From Synechococcus sp. A15-62 (GTDB taxonomy: Bacteria > Cyanobacteriota > Cyanobacteriia > PCC-6307 > Cyanobiaceae): a stretch of DNA of 64,000 nucleotides. The notes below the pieces were generated by a model that saw nothing but the letters and a program-made list of their open reading frames with translations, ran no database searches and had not been told where the DNA came from. The translations under genes were made by a program, and so were the position numbers. The stretch covers positions 1-64,000 of the forward strand of contig NZ_CP047950.1 in assembly GCF_014280075.1 (NCBI RefSeq), given 5' to 3'. Every line of letters begins with the position of its first letter. Positions within the stretch are counted from its first letter, which is position 1. Below are positions 10,379 to 19,066 of this stretch, in pieces.

Positions 10379-11026
10379 GTGACCGGCACTGAGACAGGAC
10401 GCCTCGCTCCATTGCTGCGATGGCTTGGCTTGACCCTCGTGGTGATCCTCATCCTGCAGATGCTGGCTGTTCTTGTCGGTGTCGACTGGAGTGCGGATGC
10501 TCCTCGCCCGCAGATCACCGGACCGCTGGTGGCCCTGGCTCCCTTGGGATTTGCCGGTTTGTTGATCTGTTTGATCGGATCACGGCTCCATCATCCCCAT
10601 CAGCAGCGCACTCCTTTGCGTCTGCTGATCGCAGTTCTTTCAGCGCTTTTAGCCCTCGGCATGGTGATTGCCGTGCCCATGTCCCTGGATGGGGGTGCGG
10701 GCGACGTGGCCCGCCAGCGCAACCTGGAACAGGGCCGCGAGGCGCTGAAGGATGCCCGAGCCTTCCGCGCCGATGCAGCCCAGGTCACCTCCTTGGGTGA
10801 GCAGTTGGCCCAGGCCGGTCAACTCGCTGCCGATGCCACCGAGGACGACAAGCTGCGGGCTGCCGAAAAGATGGTGGACGATCAGATTGCCCAGATGGAG
10901 GCCCAACTCAAGACCGTTGAGGCCGGTCAGGCGCGGGAATCCCAGCAGCGGTTCATTGGTGGAACCATCACGGCGGTGGTTCTTGCGATTGCGTTTGTAC
11001 TGCTCGCCTTCACGGCAGTGCTCTGA
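10379..11026 (+). CDS. Four-helix membrane protein, HpsJ-like
   Basis: About 215 residues from GTG 10379. An upstream in-frame ATG at 10331 would overlap the divergent queG start and is less likely. Three hydrophobic segments (LTLVVILILQMLAVLVGV, LVALAPLGFAGLLICLIG and LLIAVLSALLALGMVIAV) precede a soluble alanine- and glutamine-rich coiled-coil region (about 120-185), and a fourth segment (TAVVLAIAFVLLAFTAVL) ends the protein. The layout resembles the cyanobacterial HpsJ family linked to hormogonium polysaccharide secretion, but I base this on topology, so the function is open. Confidence 0.65.
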   Translation: MTGTETGRLAPLLRWLGLTLVVILILQMLAVLVGVDWSADAPRPQITGPLVALAPLGFAGLLICLIGSRLHHPHQQRTPLRLLIAVLSALLALGMVIAVPMSLDGGAGDVARQRNLEQGREALKDARAFRADAAQVTSLGEQLAQAGQLAADATEDDKLRAAEKMVDDQIAQMEAQLKTVEAGQARESQQRFIGGTITAVVLAIAFVLLAFTAVL

Positions 11027-11076
11027 CCGCTGGTTAGGTTGGTCTGACTTCACTCAAAGCTGGGCGCAGTAGCTCC

Positions 11077-11811
11077 TTGGTCCAGTCCAATCCCAGACCT
11101 GATCTGCCGCTTTCCGCAAGGCTTCGGCAGGATCTGAAAAACGACCTGATCGCAGGGTTGCTGGTGGTTATTCCATTGGCAACCACCATTTGGCTTTCAA
11201 CGATCGTCAGTCGCTTTGTTCTGGCGTTCCTGACCTCGATTCCGAAGCAGTTCAATCCGTTCATCACCCTGAACCCACTGCTTCAGGATCTGATCAATCT
11301 GGCTCTCGGTCTCACGGTGCCTCTGATGGGCATCCTTCTGATCGGTCTGATGGCCCGCAACATTGTGGGTCGCTGGCTGTTGGAGTTCGGTGAAGGCACC
11401 TTGAGCCGGATTCCCCTGGCTGGCTCGGTCTACAAGACGCTGAAGCAGCTGCTGGAGACCTTTTTCCGCGACAACTCCTCGCGCTTCCGTCGTGTTGTTC
11501 TCGTTGAGTACCCCAGGGAGGGGTTGTTCAGCGTTGGTTTTGTCACCGGGGAGGTGGGTCCTTCTCTTCAATCCGATCTGAAGGAGCCCCTGTTGAGCGT
11601 CTTCATTCCCACTGCTCCGAATCCCACCACCGGTTGGTACACCCTTGTTCCAGCGGGATCCGTCCGAGAGCTTGAGATCAGCGTTGAAGAAGCCTTCCGA
11701 ACGATCATTTCGGCCGGCATCGTCAACCCTGATGATCGTGAAGCTCCTGTGAACCGGAGTTTCTCCAGCCTCATGGCCCAATTACGGGCTTCTGCATCTC
11801 CCTCCAGCTGA
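11077..11811 (+). CDS. DUF502 membrane protein
   Basis: A 244-residue integral membrane protein from a TTG start. Two hydrophobic segments near the N-terminus (LIAGLLVVIPLATTIWLS and LALGLTVPLMGILLIGLMA) frame a short loop, followed by the conserved region RIPLAGSVYKTLKQLLETF and a soluble domain with VLVEYPREGLFSVGFVTGE and the motif PTAPNPTTGWYTLVP. These are hallmarks of DUF502, which is widespread in bacteria and plants (related to the plant COV protein) with no firmly established biochemical role. It lies 3 bases upstream of nusB and is probably cotranscribed. Confidence 0.88.
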   Translation: MVQSNPRPDLPLSARLRQDLKNDLIAGLLVVIPLATTIWLSTIVSRFVLAFLTSIPKQFNPFITLNPLLQDLINLALGLTVPLMGILLIGLMARNIVGRWLLEFGEGTLSRIPLAGSVYKTLKQLLETFFRDNSSRFRRVVLVEYPREGLFSVGFVTGEVGPSLQSDLKEPLLSVFIPTAPNPTTGWYTLVPAGSVRELEISVEEAFRTIISAGIVNPDDREAPVNRSFSSLMAQLRASASPSS

Positions 11812-11814
11812 GTC

Positions 11815-12450
11815 ATGGCGACACGATCCCTTACACGCGAGCTGGCCTTGCTGGTTCTTGGTCAGGTGCCGGAACAGAAGTCAGCCTCAGTTGCTGACCT
11901 GGCCCTTGATTCGATCCTGGACCAGGCTCTCGATACCCTCACCCAGCACTGGCGTGAGTCGCTTGATGCCAGTGCTGCAGAGCTCGACCAGGCGCAGCAG
12001 TCTTTGTTGGACAGTGAGTTGCAGCAGGGCGAAATCGGAACCCATGACATCGTTCGCACCCACTTGCGCGCCTCCTTGGGTTCCGCTGAACAGGTGCTGA
12101 ATGGATTGTCCGCCAGTCTTGAGTTGCCTCGGCTGTTGTTGCTTGGCGACCAGGAGCAGATCCGCCGCGGCGCTATGGAGCGGGTTCAAAAGGTGTTGAC
12201 CCAGCGCGAGGGCATCGATAAACGGCTGGATCAGGTGATGGAGGGCTGGAGACTGACCCGACTGCCTCGGATCGATCGGGACATCCTCCGGTTGGCTGTC
12301 GTTGACCTGGAAAGCCTGCGCACTCCGGCTCCGGTGGCATTCAACGAGGCGGTTGAGCTGGCCAACCGCTATAGCGATGAGCAGGGTCGCCGGATGATCA
12401 ATGGTGTGTTGCGTCGTTTCCACGACGCTCAATCGAAAGCATCGGCCTGA
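11815..12450 (+). CDS. nusB: Transcription antitermination factor NusB
   Basis: Binds boxA RNA together with NusE (S10) to promote antitermination in rRNA operons. The 211-residue protein begins with the NusB-typical SLTRELALLVLGQ helix. It ends with RIDRDILRLAVVDL, PVAFNEAVELANRYSDEQGRRMINGVLRR, the most conserved part of the family. It is longer than the E. coli protein because of an inserted helical segment after the first helices, common in cyanobacteria. Its stop overlaps the ftsY start by one base (TGATG), implying translational coupling. Confidence 0.93.
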   Translation: MATRSLTRELALLVLGQVPEQKSASVADLALDSILDQALDTLTQHWRESLDASAAELDQAQQSLLDSELQQGEIGTHDIVRTHLRASLGSAEQVLNGLSASLELPRLLLLGDQEQIRRGAMERVQKVLTQREGIDKRLDQVMEGWRLTRLPRIDRDILRLAVVDLESLRTPAPVAFNEAVELANRYSDEQGRRMINGVLRRFHDAQSKASA

Positions 12451-13952
12451 TGGTGTTCAACTGGTTCGAACGACAGGCTGAGGAGTCTCCGCAGCCGGAG
12501 CCGACGCCCACCCCCGCGCCTACGCCGGAACCGACAGATGCTGGAAAGGAAGCTCCCGTTTCAGCAGCGCCGGAGCCGACTCCAGCTCCAGCAGCCACTG
12601 AGGAAGAAGACGAAGCCCTGGTTTGGGCCCGTGAGGCCTATGCCCGTCTGAAGGCTCAACAACAGGCCGCGGCTCCTGTCGTTGAAGCGGCCCCCGAGCC
12701 CACCCCTGCGCCAAGTCCAGAACCAGCGCCTACACCTCCACCAACCCCAACCCCAGGACCGGCACCGTTACCAACGCCGTCTCCAGCACCAGCCCCCGGA
12801 CTGTCGCTGCTGGAGCAGGCCGCGGCTCAGCGTCAGCAGCGTCAGCAGGATCTGGATGAAAGGGCTTTCGAGGCTCCCCCTGCACCCACGCCGGCTCCGA
12901 CTCCTGCGCCAGTTGTCGACTCAGAAGAGCCGCAGTTGGGGGACTTTGATCAGGATTTCACCTGGTCTGCTGAGGTGCTTGCAGCCCAGGGCCGTCGCGT
13001 CGATCAGGTTTCCCTAGAGGAAATCGATTGGTTGGGTCGGCTTCGCCGCGGCCTTGAAAAGACCCGTCAGGGCTTTGTCACCAGCCTTCTGGAGAATCTC
13101 GGTGATGACCCGCTGACGCCGGAGGTTCTCGATGATCTGGAAACTCTTCTACTGCGGGCGGATGCTGGAGTTCAGGCCACCGATCAGGTGCTGGATGCCT
13201 TGCGTCAGCGGATGAATGAGGAGGTGGTCGACCCCGCGGAAGGGATTCGCTTCCTGAAGGAACAGCTGCGTGGCTTGTTGGATGCGCCGATCCAGGCCAG
13301 TGGTGTTCCTCTGCTGGCGCCGGAACGGGATCGCCTCAACATTTGGTTGATGGTGGGGGTGAATGGGGTTGGCAAGACCACCACCCTGGGGAAACTCGCC
13401 AACCTTGCTGTTCGCAGCGGCTATTCGGCTCTGATCGCGGCCGCAGATACCTTCCGGGCTGCAGCCGTGCAGCAGGTTGAGGTCTGGGGAGAGCGCAGTG
13501 ATGTTCCGGTGGTCTCCAACCCCAGCAGCAATGCCGACCCCGCTGCCGTTGTCTTCGATGCGATTGGCGCCGCCCGCTCGCGCAAGTCTGATCTGCTGTT
13601 GGTGGACACCGCTGGACGCTTGCAGACCAAGCACAACCTGATGGAGGAACTCCAAAAAGTCAGGAAGATCATCGACCGTTTGGCGCCGGAGGCGAAGGTC
13701 GAATCCTTGCTGGTTCTTGATGCAAGCCAGGGTCAGAACGGGCTTCGCCAGGCCATGGCTTTTGCCCAGGCGGCCGGCCTCACCGGCGTTGTGATCACCA
13801 AACTCGACGGCACAGCCCGTGGCGGTGTTGCTCTGGCGGTGTCGTCTGAGGCGGGATTGCCGATTCGTTTCATCGGCGCTGGCGAAGGAATCCGCGATCT
13901 GCGCCCCTTCAACAGTTTTGAATTCGTTGAGGCTCTGCTGGCTGGACGCTGA
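12450..13952 (+). CDS. ftsY: Signal recognition particle receptor FtsY
   Basis: GTPase receptor that docks SRP-ribosome complexes at the membrane for cotranslational insertion. The 500-residue protein has an acidic and proline-rich N-terminal region (about 1-165), an N-domain helical bundle, and the G domain with Walker A GVNGVGKTTTLGKLA (about residues 304-318), AADTFRAAAVQQ, DTAGR and the base-recognition motif TKLDGTARGG. The N-terminal region is unusual: repeated Pro-Thr-Pro-Ala units rather than the Glu-rich A domain of E. coli. The ATG overlaps the nusB stop by one base. Confidence 0.95.
   Translation: MVFNWFERQAEESPQPEPTPTPAPTPEPTDAGKEAPVSAAPEPTPAPAATEEEDEALVWAREAYARLKAQQQAAAPVVEAAPEPTPAPSPEPAPTPPPTPTPGPAPLPTPSPAPAPGLSLLEQAAAQRQQRQQDLDERAFEAPPAPTPAPTPAPVVDSEEPQLGDFDQDFTWSAEVLAAQGRRVDQVSLEEIDWLGRLRRGLEKTRQGFVTSLLENLGDDPLTPEVLDDLETLLLRADAGVQATDQVLDALRQRMNEEVVDPAEGIRFLKEQLRGLLDAPIQASGVPLLAPERDRLNIWLMVGVNGVGKTTTLGKLANLAVRSGYSALIAAADTFRAAAVQQVEVWGERSDVPVVSNPSSNADPAAVVFDAIGAARSRKSDLLLVDTAGRLQTKHNLMEELQKVRKIIDRLAPEAKVESLLVLDASQGQNGLRQAMAFAQAAGLTGVVITKLDGTARGGVALAVSSEAGLPIRFIGAGEGIRDLRPFNSFEFVEALLAGR
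12493..12920 (+). repeat. Degenerate proline-rich coding repeats in ftsY
   Basis: Tandem, imperfect 6- to 12-base units rich in CCN-ACN-CCN-GCN encode runs such as PEPTPTPAPTPEPT and PAPTPPPTPTPGPAPLPTP. The tract is interrupted by acidic helical stretches (about residues 48-70 and 115-140). It falls entirely in the N-terminal linker, so length changes would not disrupt the GTPase core. The repeat character predicts length variation between strains. Confidence 0.7.
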
Positions 13953-13987
13953 AGCGTTGCTACCTTGCGGACCCTGGGGGTGCGAGG

Positions 13988-15400
13988 TTGAGCAGCAAGC
14001 CGCCCGGACGTCACCCCAGCGCTGCGCAGCGGACCGGGAACCCCTCGCCCGAGGCGATGGCTTCGTTGCGTCAGCTGTTTGACAGCCTCAGCAGTGAACA
14101 GCGCCGCAATCAGGATCTGTTGGTCTCCCTGGGGTTTGCTCTCCGCAGCTTCACCAACCTCCAGCGTTTTCTTGAGCTTGTGCCCGTCGTGGCCTCGCGT
14201 CTGGTGGGTGTTGAGGGGGCTTTGCTTGTTCCGTTTCAGTCGGATGGTCGCCTCTGGCGTGATCAGTTGCAGGGGAGTCCAGCTGAGCTGTCCCAGGATC
14301 TTCTGCAGCGCTTAGCGGCCTTTGAACCGGGATCTGCCGTTGGTTTCGGCAGCGACGATCAGCAGTTGCTGGCCCTCGACCGTCTGGTGCAACGCTGCTT
14401 GCCCAAAGCTGCTTTGTTCGCCACGTCTGTGACGGCCCGTGGTCGGACGCGGGGCCGCCTTTACGTCTACGCCCGCAACGGCGGGTTGGTCTGGACCGAG
14501 GTGCACCGTCGGCACGTTCAGTTGGTGGCGGATCTTGCTGGTGTTGCGATCGAAAACGATCAGATGCTGCAGGATGCCCGTCGGCATGAGCGGGTGGATC
14601 GACAACTCAGCATCGGCGCGGAGATTCAGGCCCAGTTGTTGCCGGACCGTTGCCCCGTGATCGAGGGCGTTGACCTGGCCGCGCGCTGCCGGCCCGCTTT
14701 TCAGGTGGGCGGTGACTACTACGACTTCATTCCCACCCGTCCGGAACTCATCGGCCGACGCCGTGAGCGGGGTCGCTGGGCCCTGGTGATGGGCGATGTC
14801 ATGGGCAAGGGCGTGCCCGCCGGTCTGCTGATGACGATGCTGCGCGGGATGCTGCGCGCAGAGGTTCTTAGCGGTCTGCCACCGGATCGGATTCTTCACG
14901 ACCTCAACCAGCTGGCGCAGGAAGACCTGGCGCAGTCGCACCGGTTCGTGACGCTGTTTTATTCCGACCTGGATCCGCGCACGTTGCGGTTGCGTTATGC
15001 CAATGCGGCCCACAACCCGCCCCTGCTTTGGCGCGCCGAGCGACGGGTGATCATGCGGCTCGACGCCGCTGGGCTCCTGATCGGTCTGCAACCTGAGGCT
15101 GAGTTCGCTCTTGGTGAGGTTCGCCTCGAACCGGGAGACGTGTTGCTCTACTACACCGATGGTGTGACTGAAGCACCGGGGATCACGGGCGATCGTTTCG
15201 ACGAGGCGCGGCTGATTCGTGCTCTTGAAACGGCCTGTCGCAGTGGTCAGGGGGCGCAGGGAATTCTGGAAAGCCTGTTTGAACGCTTGGACCGTTTTGT
15301 TGGTCCGGATCGTCAGTTGGAGGATGACGCGTCGCTTGTGGTGCTGAAAGTTCCGGAGGCCGTCACGTTGCCGAGTGTGCAGGGACGGTCAATCGCCTGA
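13988..15400 (+). CDS. GAF-SpoIIE/RsbU-type serine phosphatase
   Basis: A 470-residue PP2C-like phosphatase read from TTG 13988. The N-terminal half (about 40-200) has a GAF-like pattern, ending in a helix that connects to the catalytic domain. The phosphatase domain shows the metal-binding motifs VGGDYYDF and [15 protein letters not shown], then [12 protein letters not shown] near the C-terminus. Such enzymes dephosphorylate anti-sigma-factor antagonists in partner-switching pathways. No anti-sigma kinase or antagonist gene is adjacent, so its target is unknown. The argH reading frame starts shortly after. Confidence 0.88.
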   Translation: MSSKPPGRHPSAAQRTGNPSPEAMASLRQLFDSLSSEQRRNQDLLVSLGFALRSFTNLQRFLELVPVVASRLVGVEGALLVPFQSDGRLWRDQLQGSPAELSQDLLQRLAAFEPGSAVGFGSDDQQLLALDRLVQRCLPKAALFATSVTARGRTRGRLYVYARNGGLVWTEVHRRHVQLVADLAGVAIENDQMLQDARRHERVDRQLSIGAEIQAQLLPDRCPVIEGVDLAARCRPAFQVGGDYYDFIPTRPELIGRRRERGRWALVMGDVMGKGVPAGLLMTMLRGMLRAEVLSGLPPDRILHDLNQLAQEDLAQSHRFVTLFYSDLDPRTLRLRYANAAHNPPLLWRAERRVIMRLDAAGLLIGLQPEAEFALGEVRLEPGDVLLYYTDGVTEAPGITGDRFDEARLIRALETACRSGQGAQGILESLFERLDRFVGPDRQLEDDASLVVLKVPEAVTLPSVQGRSIA

Positions 15401-15428
15401 CAAGCTGAGGAAATCGACGGATGACTTG

Positions 15429-16847
15429 ATGGCTGGTGGGGTGACCGGTGGTGCTGCAGGCACCTGGAGCGATCGTTTTGAGCAGGGTCTGCATCCCTTC
15501 ATCGAGGCGTTTAACGCCTCCATCGGTTTTGACCTGACCCTTCTTCAGGAGGATCTCGACGGGTCGATCGCCCATGCCCGGATGCTTGCCAGCGTGGGGG
15601 TGATCACGGAGGCAGAAGCTGAGCAGCTGGTGGAGGGCCTGGAGACCGTTCGTGCTGAGGCGGCATCCGGCAGTTTCCAGCCCGGTTTGGCCGATGAGGA
15701 TGTTCATTTCGCTGTGGAACGCCGGCTGATTGCCTTGCTGGGACCTGTTGGCAAGAAGTTGCACACCGGACGCAGCCGCAACGATCAGGTTGGGACTGAT
15801 CTACGCCTCTGGCTGCGGCGACGGCTGGATGGCCTGGATCAGGATCTGCAGCGGTTGCAGGGGGCACTGCTGACCCAAGCGGATCGCCATCGCCGCACCA
15901 TGATTCCCGGGTACACCCACTTGCAGAGGGCCCAGCCGCTCTGTCTCGCCCATCACCTGCTCGCCTATGTCGAGATGCTGGAGCGCGACCGTGAGCGACT
16001 TCAGGATGTGCGGAAACGCGTGAACATCTGCCCGCTTGGCGCTGCTGCCCTGGCGGGCACGCCGGTCCCGATTGATCGCCAGCGCACCGCGAAGGAGCTC
16101 GGTTTTTCAGCGGTTTATGCCAACAGCCTCGATGCGGTCAGTGACCGTGACTTCTGCGTTGAGTTCTCCGCTGCCGCCTCCTTGGTGATGGTGCACCTCA
16201 GCCGTCTGGCGGAAGAGGTGATCGCCTGGGCGTCCGAGGAATTCGGCTTCGTGCGGCTCAGCGACCGCTGTGCCACGGGCAGCAGCCTGATGCCTCAGAA
16301 GAAGAATCCCGATGTGCCTGAGCTGGTTCGGGGCAAAACCGGACGTGTCTTCGGACATCTCCAGGGGTTGCTGACCATGATTAAGGGTCTTCCGCTGGCT
16401 TACAACAAGGATTTTCAGGAAGACAAGGAGGCGCTGTTTGATGCCTTCCGCACAACACGTGATTGTGTTGAGGCGATGGCGATTTTGTTTGAGGAAGGCC
16501 TTGATTTCAGAGTCGAACGCCTTAATGAAGCGGTGGAGCAGGATTTCTCCAACGCAACGGATGTGGCCGACTATCTGGTGTCTCGCGGTGTTCCATTTCG
16601 CGAGGCTTATCAATTGGTCGGTGCTGTGGTCCGGCGCTGTCTGGAGCAGGGATGTCTCTTGCGGGACCTTGATCTGACTGCCTGGAAGGAACTCCACCCA
16701 GCCTTTGAGGCGGATCTGCATGACGCCCTGGCGCCACGTGCTGTTGTAGCCGCTCGTCGCAGTGAAGGGGGGACAGGATTTGAGCGTGTTGATGAACAGC
16801 TTCAGCGCTGGTTACAGCGTTTCAACGGAACTCAGCCGGTGGGATGA
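15429..16847 (+). CDS. argH: Argininosuccinate lyase
   Basis: Cleaves argininosuccinate to arginine and fumarate, the last step of arginine synthesis. The ATG at 15429 ([20 protein letters not shown]) gives 472 residues and avoids the overlap with the phosphatase gene that an upstream start would create. The superfamily signature [12 protein letters not shown] is present (about residue 284) and contains the mobile catalytic loop. [17 protein letters not shown] and [12 protein letters not shown]-like sequence ([13 protein letters not shown]) are the other two conserved regions. Confidence 0.95.
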   Translation: MAGGVTGGAAGTWSDRFEQGLHPFIEAFNASIGFDLTLLQEDLDGSIAHARMLASVGVITEAEAEQLVEGLETVRAEAASGSFQPGLADEDVHFAVERRLIALLGPVGKKLHTGRSRNDQVGTDLRLWLRRRLDGLDQDLQRLQGALLTQADRHRRTMIPGYTHLQRAQPLCLAHHLLAYVEMLERDRERLQDVRKRVNICPLGAAALAGTPVPIDRQRTAKELGFSAVYANSLDAVSDRDFCVEFSAAASLVMVHLSRLAEEVIAWASEEFGFVRLSDRCATGSSLMPQKKNPDVPELVRGKTGRVFGHLQGLLTMIKGLPLAYNKDFQEDKEALFDAFRTTRDCVEAMAILFEEGLDFRVERLNEAVEQDFSNATDVADYLVSRGVPFREAYQLVGAVVRRCLEQGCLLRDLDLTAWKELHPAFEADLHDALAPRAVVAARRSEGGTGFERVDEQLQRWLQRFNGTQPVG

Positions 16848-16973
16848 CTCTCACCCATAAACGGGTCTACGCTTAATCAGCCAGAGGTATGTCACTTCGT
16901 TCCGGAGTTATGGCCCGATGGCAATGTTCAAGGCCTCATCGGTCCACTGTTTCGTACCCGGTCCACGCAAAAC

Positions 16974-17513
16974 GTGAGCATTTTTGTCGGCAACCTTCCC
17001 TTCCGCGCTGAGCAGGAAGATGTGATTGAACTGTTTGCCCAGTTCGGTGAAGTGACCAACTGCGCGCTGCCCCTTGAGCGGGACACAGGCCGCAAGCGTG
17101 GTTTTGCCTTCATTGAGATGGCCGATGAGTCAACTGAAGAGGCAGCGATTGAGGGGCTGCAGGGTGCAGAACTGATGGGCCGTCCTCTGCGGATCAACAA
17201 AGCGGAGCCCCGCGGCAGCGCCCCCCGTCGTGGCGGCGGCGGTTATGGCGGCGGCGGTGGTGGTGGCTACGGCGGTGGCGGTGGTGGTGGTGGTTATCGC
17301 GGTGGTGGCGGCGGCTATGGCGGCGGCGGCGGTGGTGGCTACGGCGGTGGCGATCGTCCCTCCGGTGCACGGGGCTGGGAAGACCGCAGCTATGGCGCCC
17401 GCGATAACGCTGGTGAGGGCAATGCCTACGACGAAGGTCGCAGCCGTCGTCGCCGTGGATCGTCCAGTGGCGGTGGCGATGATTATTCCGGTTACGGCGG
17501 AGCTAAGGGCTGA
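16974..17513 (+). CDS. Glycine-rich RRM RNA-binding protein
   Basis: A 179-residue protein starting at GTG. An RNA recognition motif spans about residues 1-82, with RNP2 SIFVGNLPF and RNP1 RKRGFAFIEM. The second half is glycine-, arginine- and tyrosine-rich. Cyanobacterial Rbp proteins of this design are often cold-inducible or help localise thylakoid-protein mRNAs. That is family knowledge, not visible here. The 126-base leader between argH and this gene is long for this dense region and could carry a regulated 5' UTR. Confidence 0.9.
   Translation: MSIFVGNLPFRAEQEDVIELFAQFGEVTNCALPLERDTGRKRGFAFIEMADESTEEAAIEGLQGAELMGRPLRINKAEPRGSAPRRGGGGYGGGGGGGYGGGGGGGGYRGGGGGYGGGGGGGYGGGDRPSGARGWEDRSYGARDNAGEGNAYDEGRSRRRRGSSSGGGDDYSGYGGAKG
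17228..17354 (+). repeat. GGY-rich coding repeat of the RRM protein
   Basis: Tandem GGCGGCGGTTATGG-like units encode a run of glycines broken by regularly spaced tyrosines (GGYGGGGGGGYGGGG pattern). It forms the low-complexity tail following the RRM domain. GGN codon runs like this are prone to slippage and strain-level length variation. Confidence 0.8.
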
Positions 17514-17521
17514 CCTCAGCC
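17508..17521. terminator. Small hairpin between two convergent genes
   Basis: A perfect 6-bp stem GGCTGA / TCAGCC with a 2-base loop overlaps the stop of the RRM gene and precedes the stop of dus. There is no T-run, so any terminator activity would be weak. Confidence 0.25.
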
Positions 17522-17526
17522 GTTGA

Positions 17527-18522
17527 TCAGAGTCCTGCGTCCTTCAGCTGTTGCCCGGCTTGGACCAAGACTTTCAGGTCGGCTCCTGGGCGCTGGGCTT
17601 TCTCCCCCAGCTCCCGGCGCCAGTGCCGTGCACCACGGACACCTTCCACGAGTTGCACCAGGTGACGGCAGAGGTCCCAGAGTCGGCCCCCTCGTTCCAG
17701 ATGAGCGGCAGCATGGGGAAGCAGCCCGTCTACAACGTCTGACGCCAGGATCTGGCGTGATTCCTCCCCGAAGATCAAGGCATCGACGCTGGTCCAGCGC
17801 AGGGGATGGCTGTAGGCTGCTCGGCCCACCATGGCGCCATCGCAGCCTTCCAGTGCCTGAAGGCAGTCTTCAGGGCATTCCAGCCCCCCGTTGAGTTCAA
17901 TCACCAGATCGGGGCGACGTTGTTTGAGAGCCACCACGCGCTCATGCTGCAGCGGAGGAATCGTTCGGTTCTGCTTGGGATCGAGGCCCTCCAGCCAAGC
18001 CTTACGGGCATGAACAGCGAAGCGGCTGGCCCCCGCCAGCGCCACCCGATCCACGAAGTTCGTCAGCAGCGCATCGCTGTCGAGATCGTCAATGCCGATC
18101 CGATGCTTCACGGTCACGGGGAGTCCCCCTGCGTCCACCATGGCTTCCACGCAGCGGGCGACCAGATCCGGTTCCGCCATCAGGCAGGCACCGAAATTTC
18201 CGGCCTGCACCTTCTGGCTGGGACAACCCACATTCAGGTTGATCTCGTCGTAGCCCCAGTCCTGAGCCAGTCGTGCCGCCTCAGCCAGCAGGACTGGGTC
18301 GTCCCCCCCCACCTGCAGGGCGATGGGATGCTCCACAGGATCAAAATCCAGCAGCTTGTTGCGGCGTTTGCTGTGGTGCAGCGCCTGGGCCACCACCATT
18401 TCGCTGTAGAGCAGGGCCCTGCGGCTGATCTGCCGCATCAGCACCCGGAAGTGGCGGTCGGTGCAATCCAGCATCGGCGCCACACTGAAGCGGTAGGCAG
18501 CGGTGGATCCGGAGGCAGTCAT
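17527..18522 (-). CDS. dusA: tRNA-dihydrouridine synthase (DusA-like)
   Basis: Flavoenzyme reducing uridines in the tRNA D-loop. From ATG 18522 the protein has 331 residues. It shows FSVAPMLDCTDRHFR at the start, the binding motif EINLNVGCPSQKVQAGNFGACLM with the catalytic cysteine, and VTVKHRIGIDD and VHARKAWLEGLDPKQNR, which match the DusA subfamily better than DusB/C. A TTG one codon earlier is also in frame. It converges on the RRM gene and is divergent from msrB, whose probable start is 40 bases away. Confidence 0.92.
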   Translation of the reverse strand: MTASGSTAAYRFSVAPMLDCTDRHFRVLMRQISRRALLYSEMVVAQALHHSKRRNKLLDFDPVEHPIALQVGGDDPVLLAEAARLAQDWGYDEINLNVGCPSQKVQAGNFGACLMAEPDLVARCVEAMVDAGGLPVTVKHRIGIDDLDSDALLTNFVDRVALAGASRFAVHARKAWLEGLDPKQNRTIPPLQHERVVALKQRRPDLVIELNGGLECPEDCLQALEGCDGAMVGRAAYSHPLRWTSVDALIFGEESRQILASDVVDGLLPHAAAHLERGGRLWDLCRHLVQLVEGVRGARHWRRELGEKAQRPGADLKVLVQAGQQLKDAGL

Positions 18523-18562
18523 CAATCCATTAGAACCGCCCGAGATTCCCTCTTCAGCACCG

Positions 18563-19066
18563 ATGAGCTTGAGTGCCGCCGTTCTGTCCCGTCGATCGCT
18601 GCTGTTGGCAGCAATGGCAGGGGTGTTTGGCAGTCTCTGGAGACCTCAGCCTGTGCTGGCGGCATCCAAAGCTGGCGACCCCTCGTGGGATCTCAATGCC
18701 GACCAGTGGCGTGAACGGTTGTCTCCCCAGGCCTATGACGTGTTGCGCAATGAGGGAACGGAGCGCCCTTTCACTAGTCCGCTCAATGGGGAGAAGCGTT
18801 CCGGCACCTATCACTGCGCTGGTTGTGATGCAGCGTTGTTTTCGTCGGAGGCCAAATTCGACAGCGGCACCGGCTGGCCCAGCTTCTGGCAGCCCCTGGA
18901 TGGAGCCATCGCCACGAAAGTAGATTTCAAATTGATCCTGCCGCGCACGGAATACCACTGCAGCCGTTGTGGTGGGCACCAGGGCCATGTGTTCAATGAC
19001 GGACCACGACCCACTGGCAAGCGCTACTGCAACAACGGTGTCGCCCTCCGCTTCCAGCCCGCTTGA
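18563..19066 (+). CDS. msrB: Peptide-methionine (R)-S-oxide reductase, exported
   Basis: Reduces methionine-R-sulfoxide in proteins. From ATG 18563 the N-terminus is MSLSAAVLSRRSLLLAAMAG, a twin-arginine signal followed by a hydrophobic segment and a likely AxA cleavage site (PVLAAS), so the enzyme probably acts in the periplasm or thylakoid lumen. Zinc-binding CAGC and CSRC pairs, FDSGTGWPSFW and the catalytic RYCNNG are all present. Length (167) is the family norm plus a signal peptide. The next gene probably overlaps its last codons in another frame. Confidence 0.93.
   Translation: MSLSAAVLSRRSLLLAAMAGVFGSLWRPQPVLAASKAGDPSWDLNADQWRERLSPQAYDVLRNEGTERPFTSPLNGEKRSGTYHCAGCDAALFSSEAKFDSGTGWPSFWQPLDGAIATKVDFKLILPRTEYHCSRCGGHQGHVFNDGPRPTGKRYCNNGVALRFQPA

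Noticed and set aside
17228-17354. Possible CRISPR-like array
   Set aside because: The regular repeats are Gly/Tyr codons of a low-complexity RNA-binding protein tail, with no spacers.
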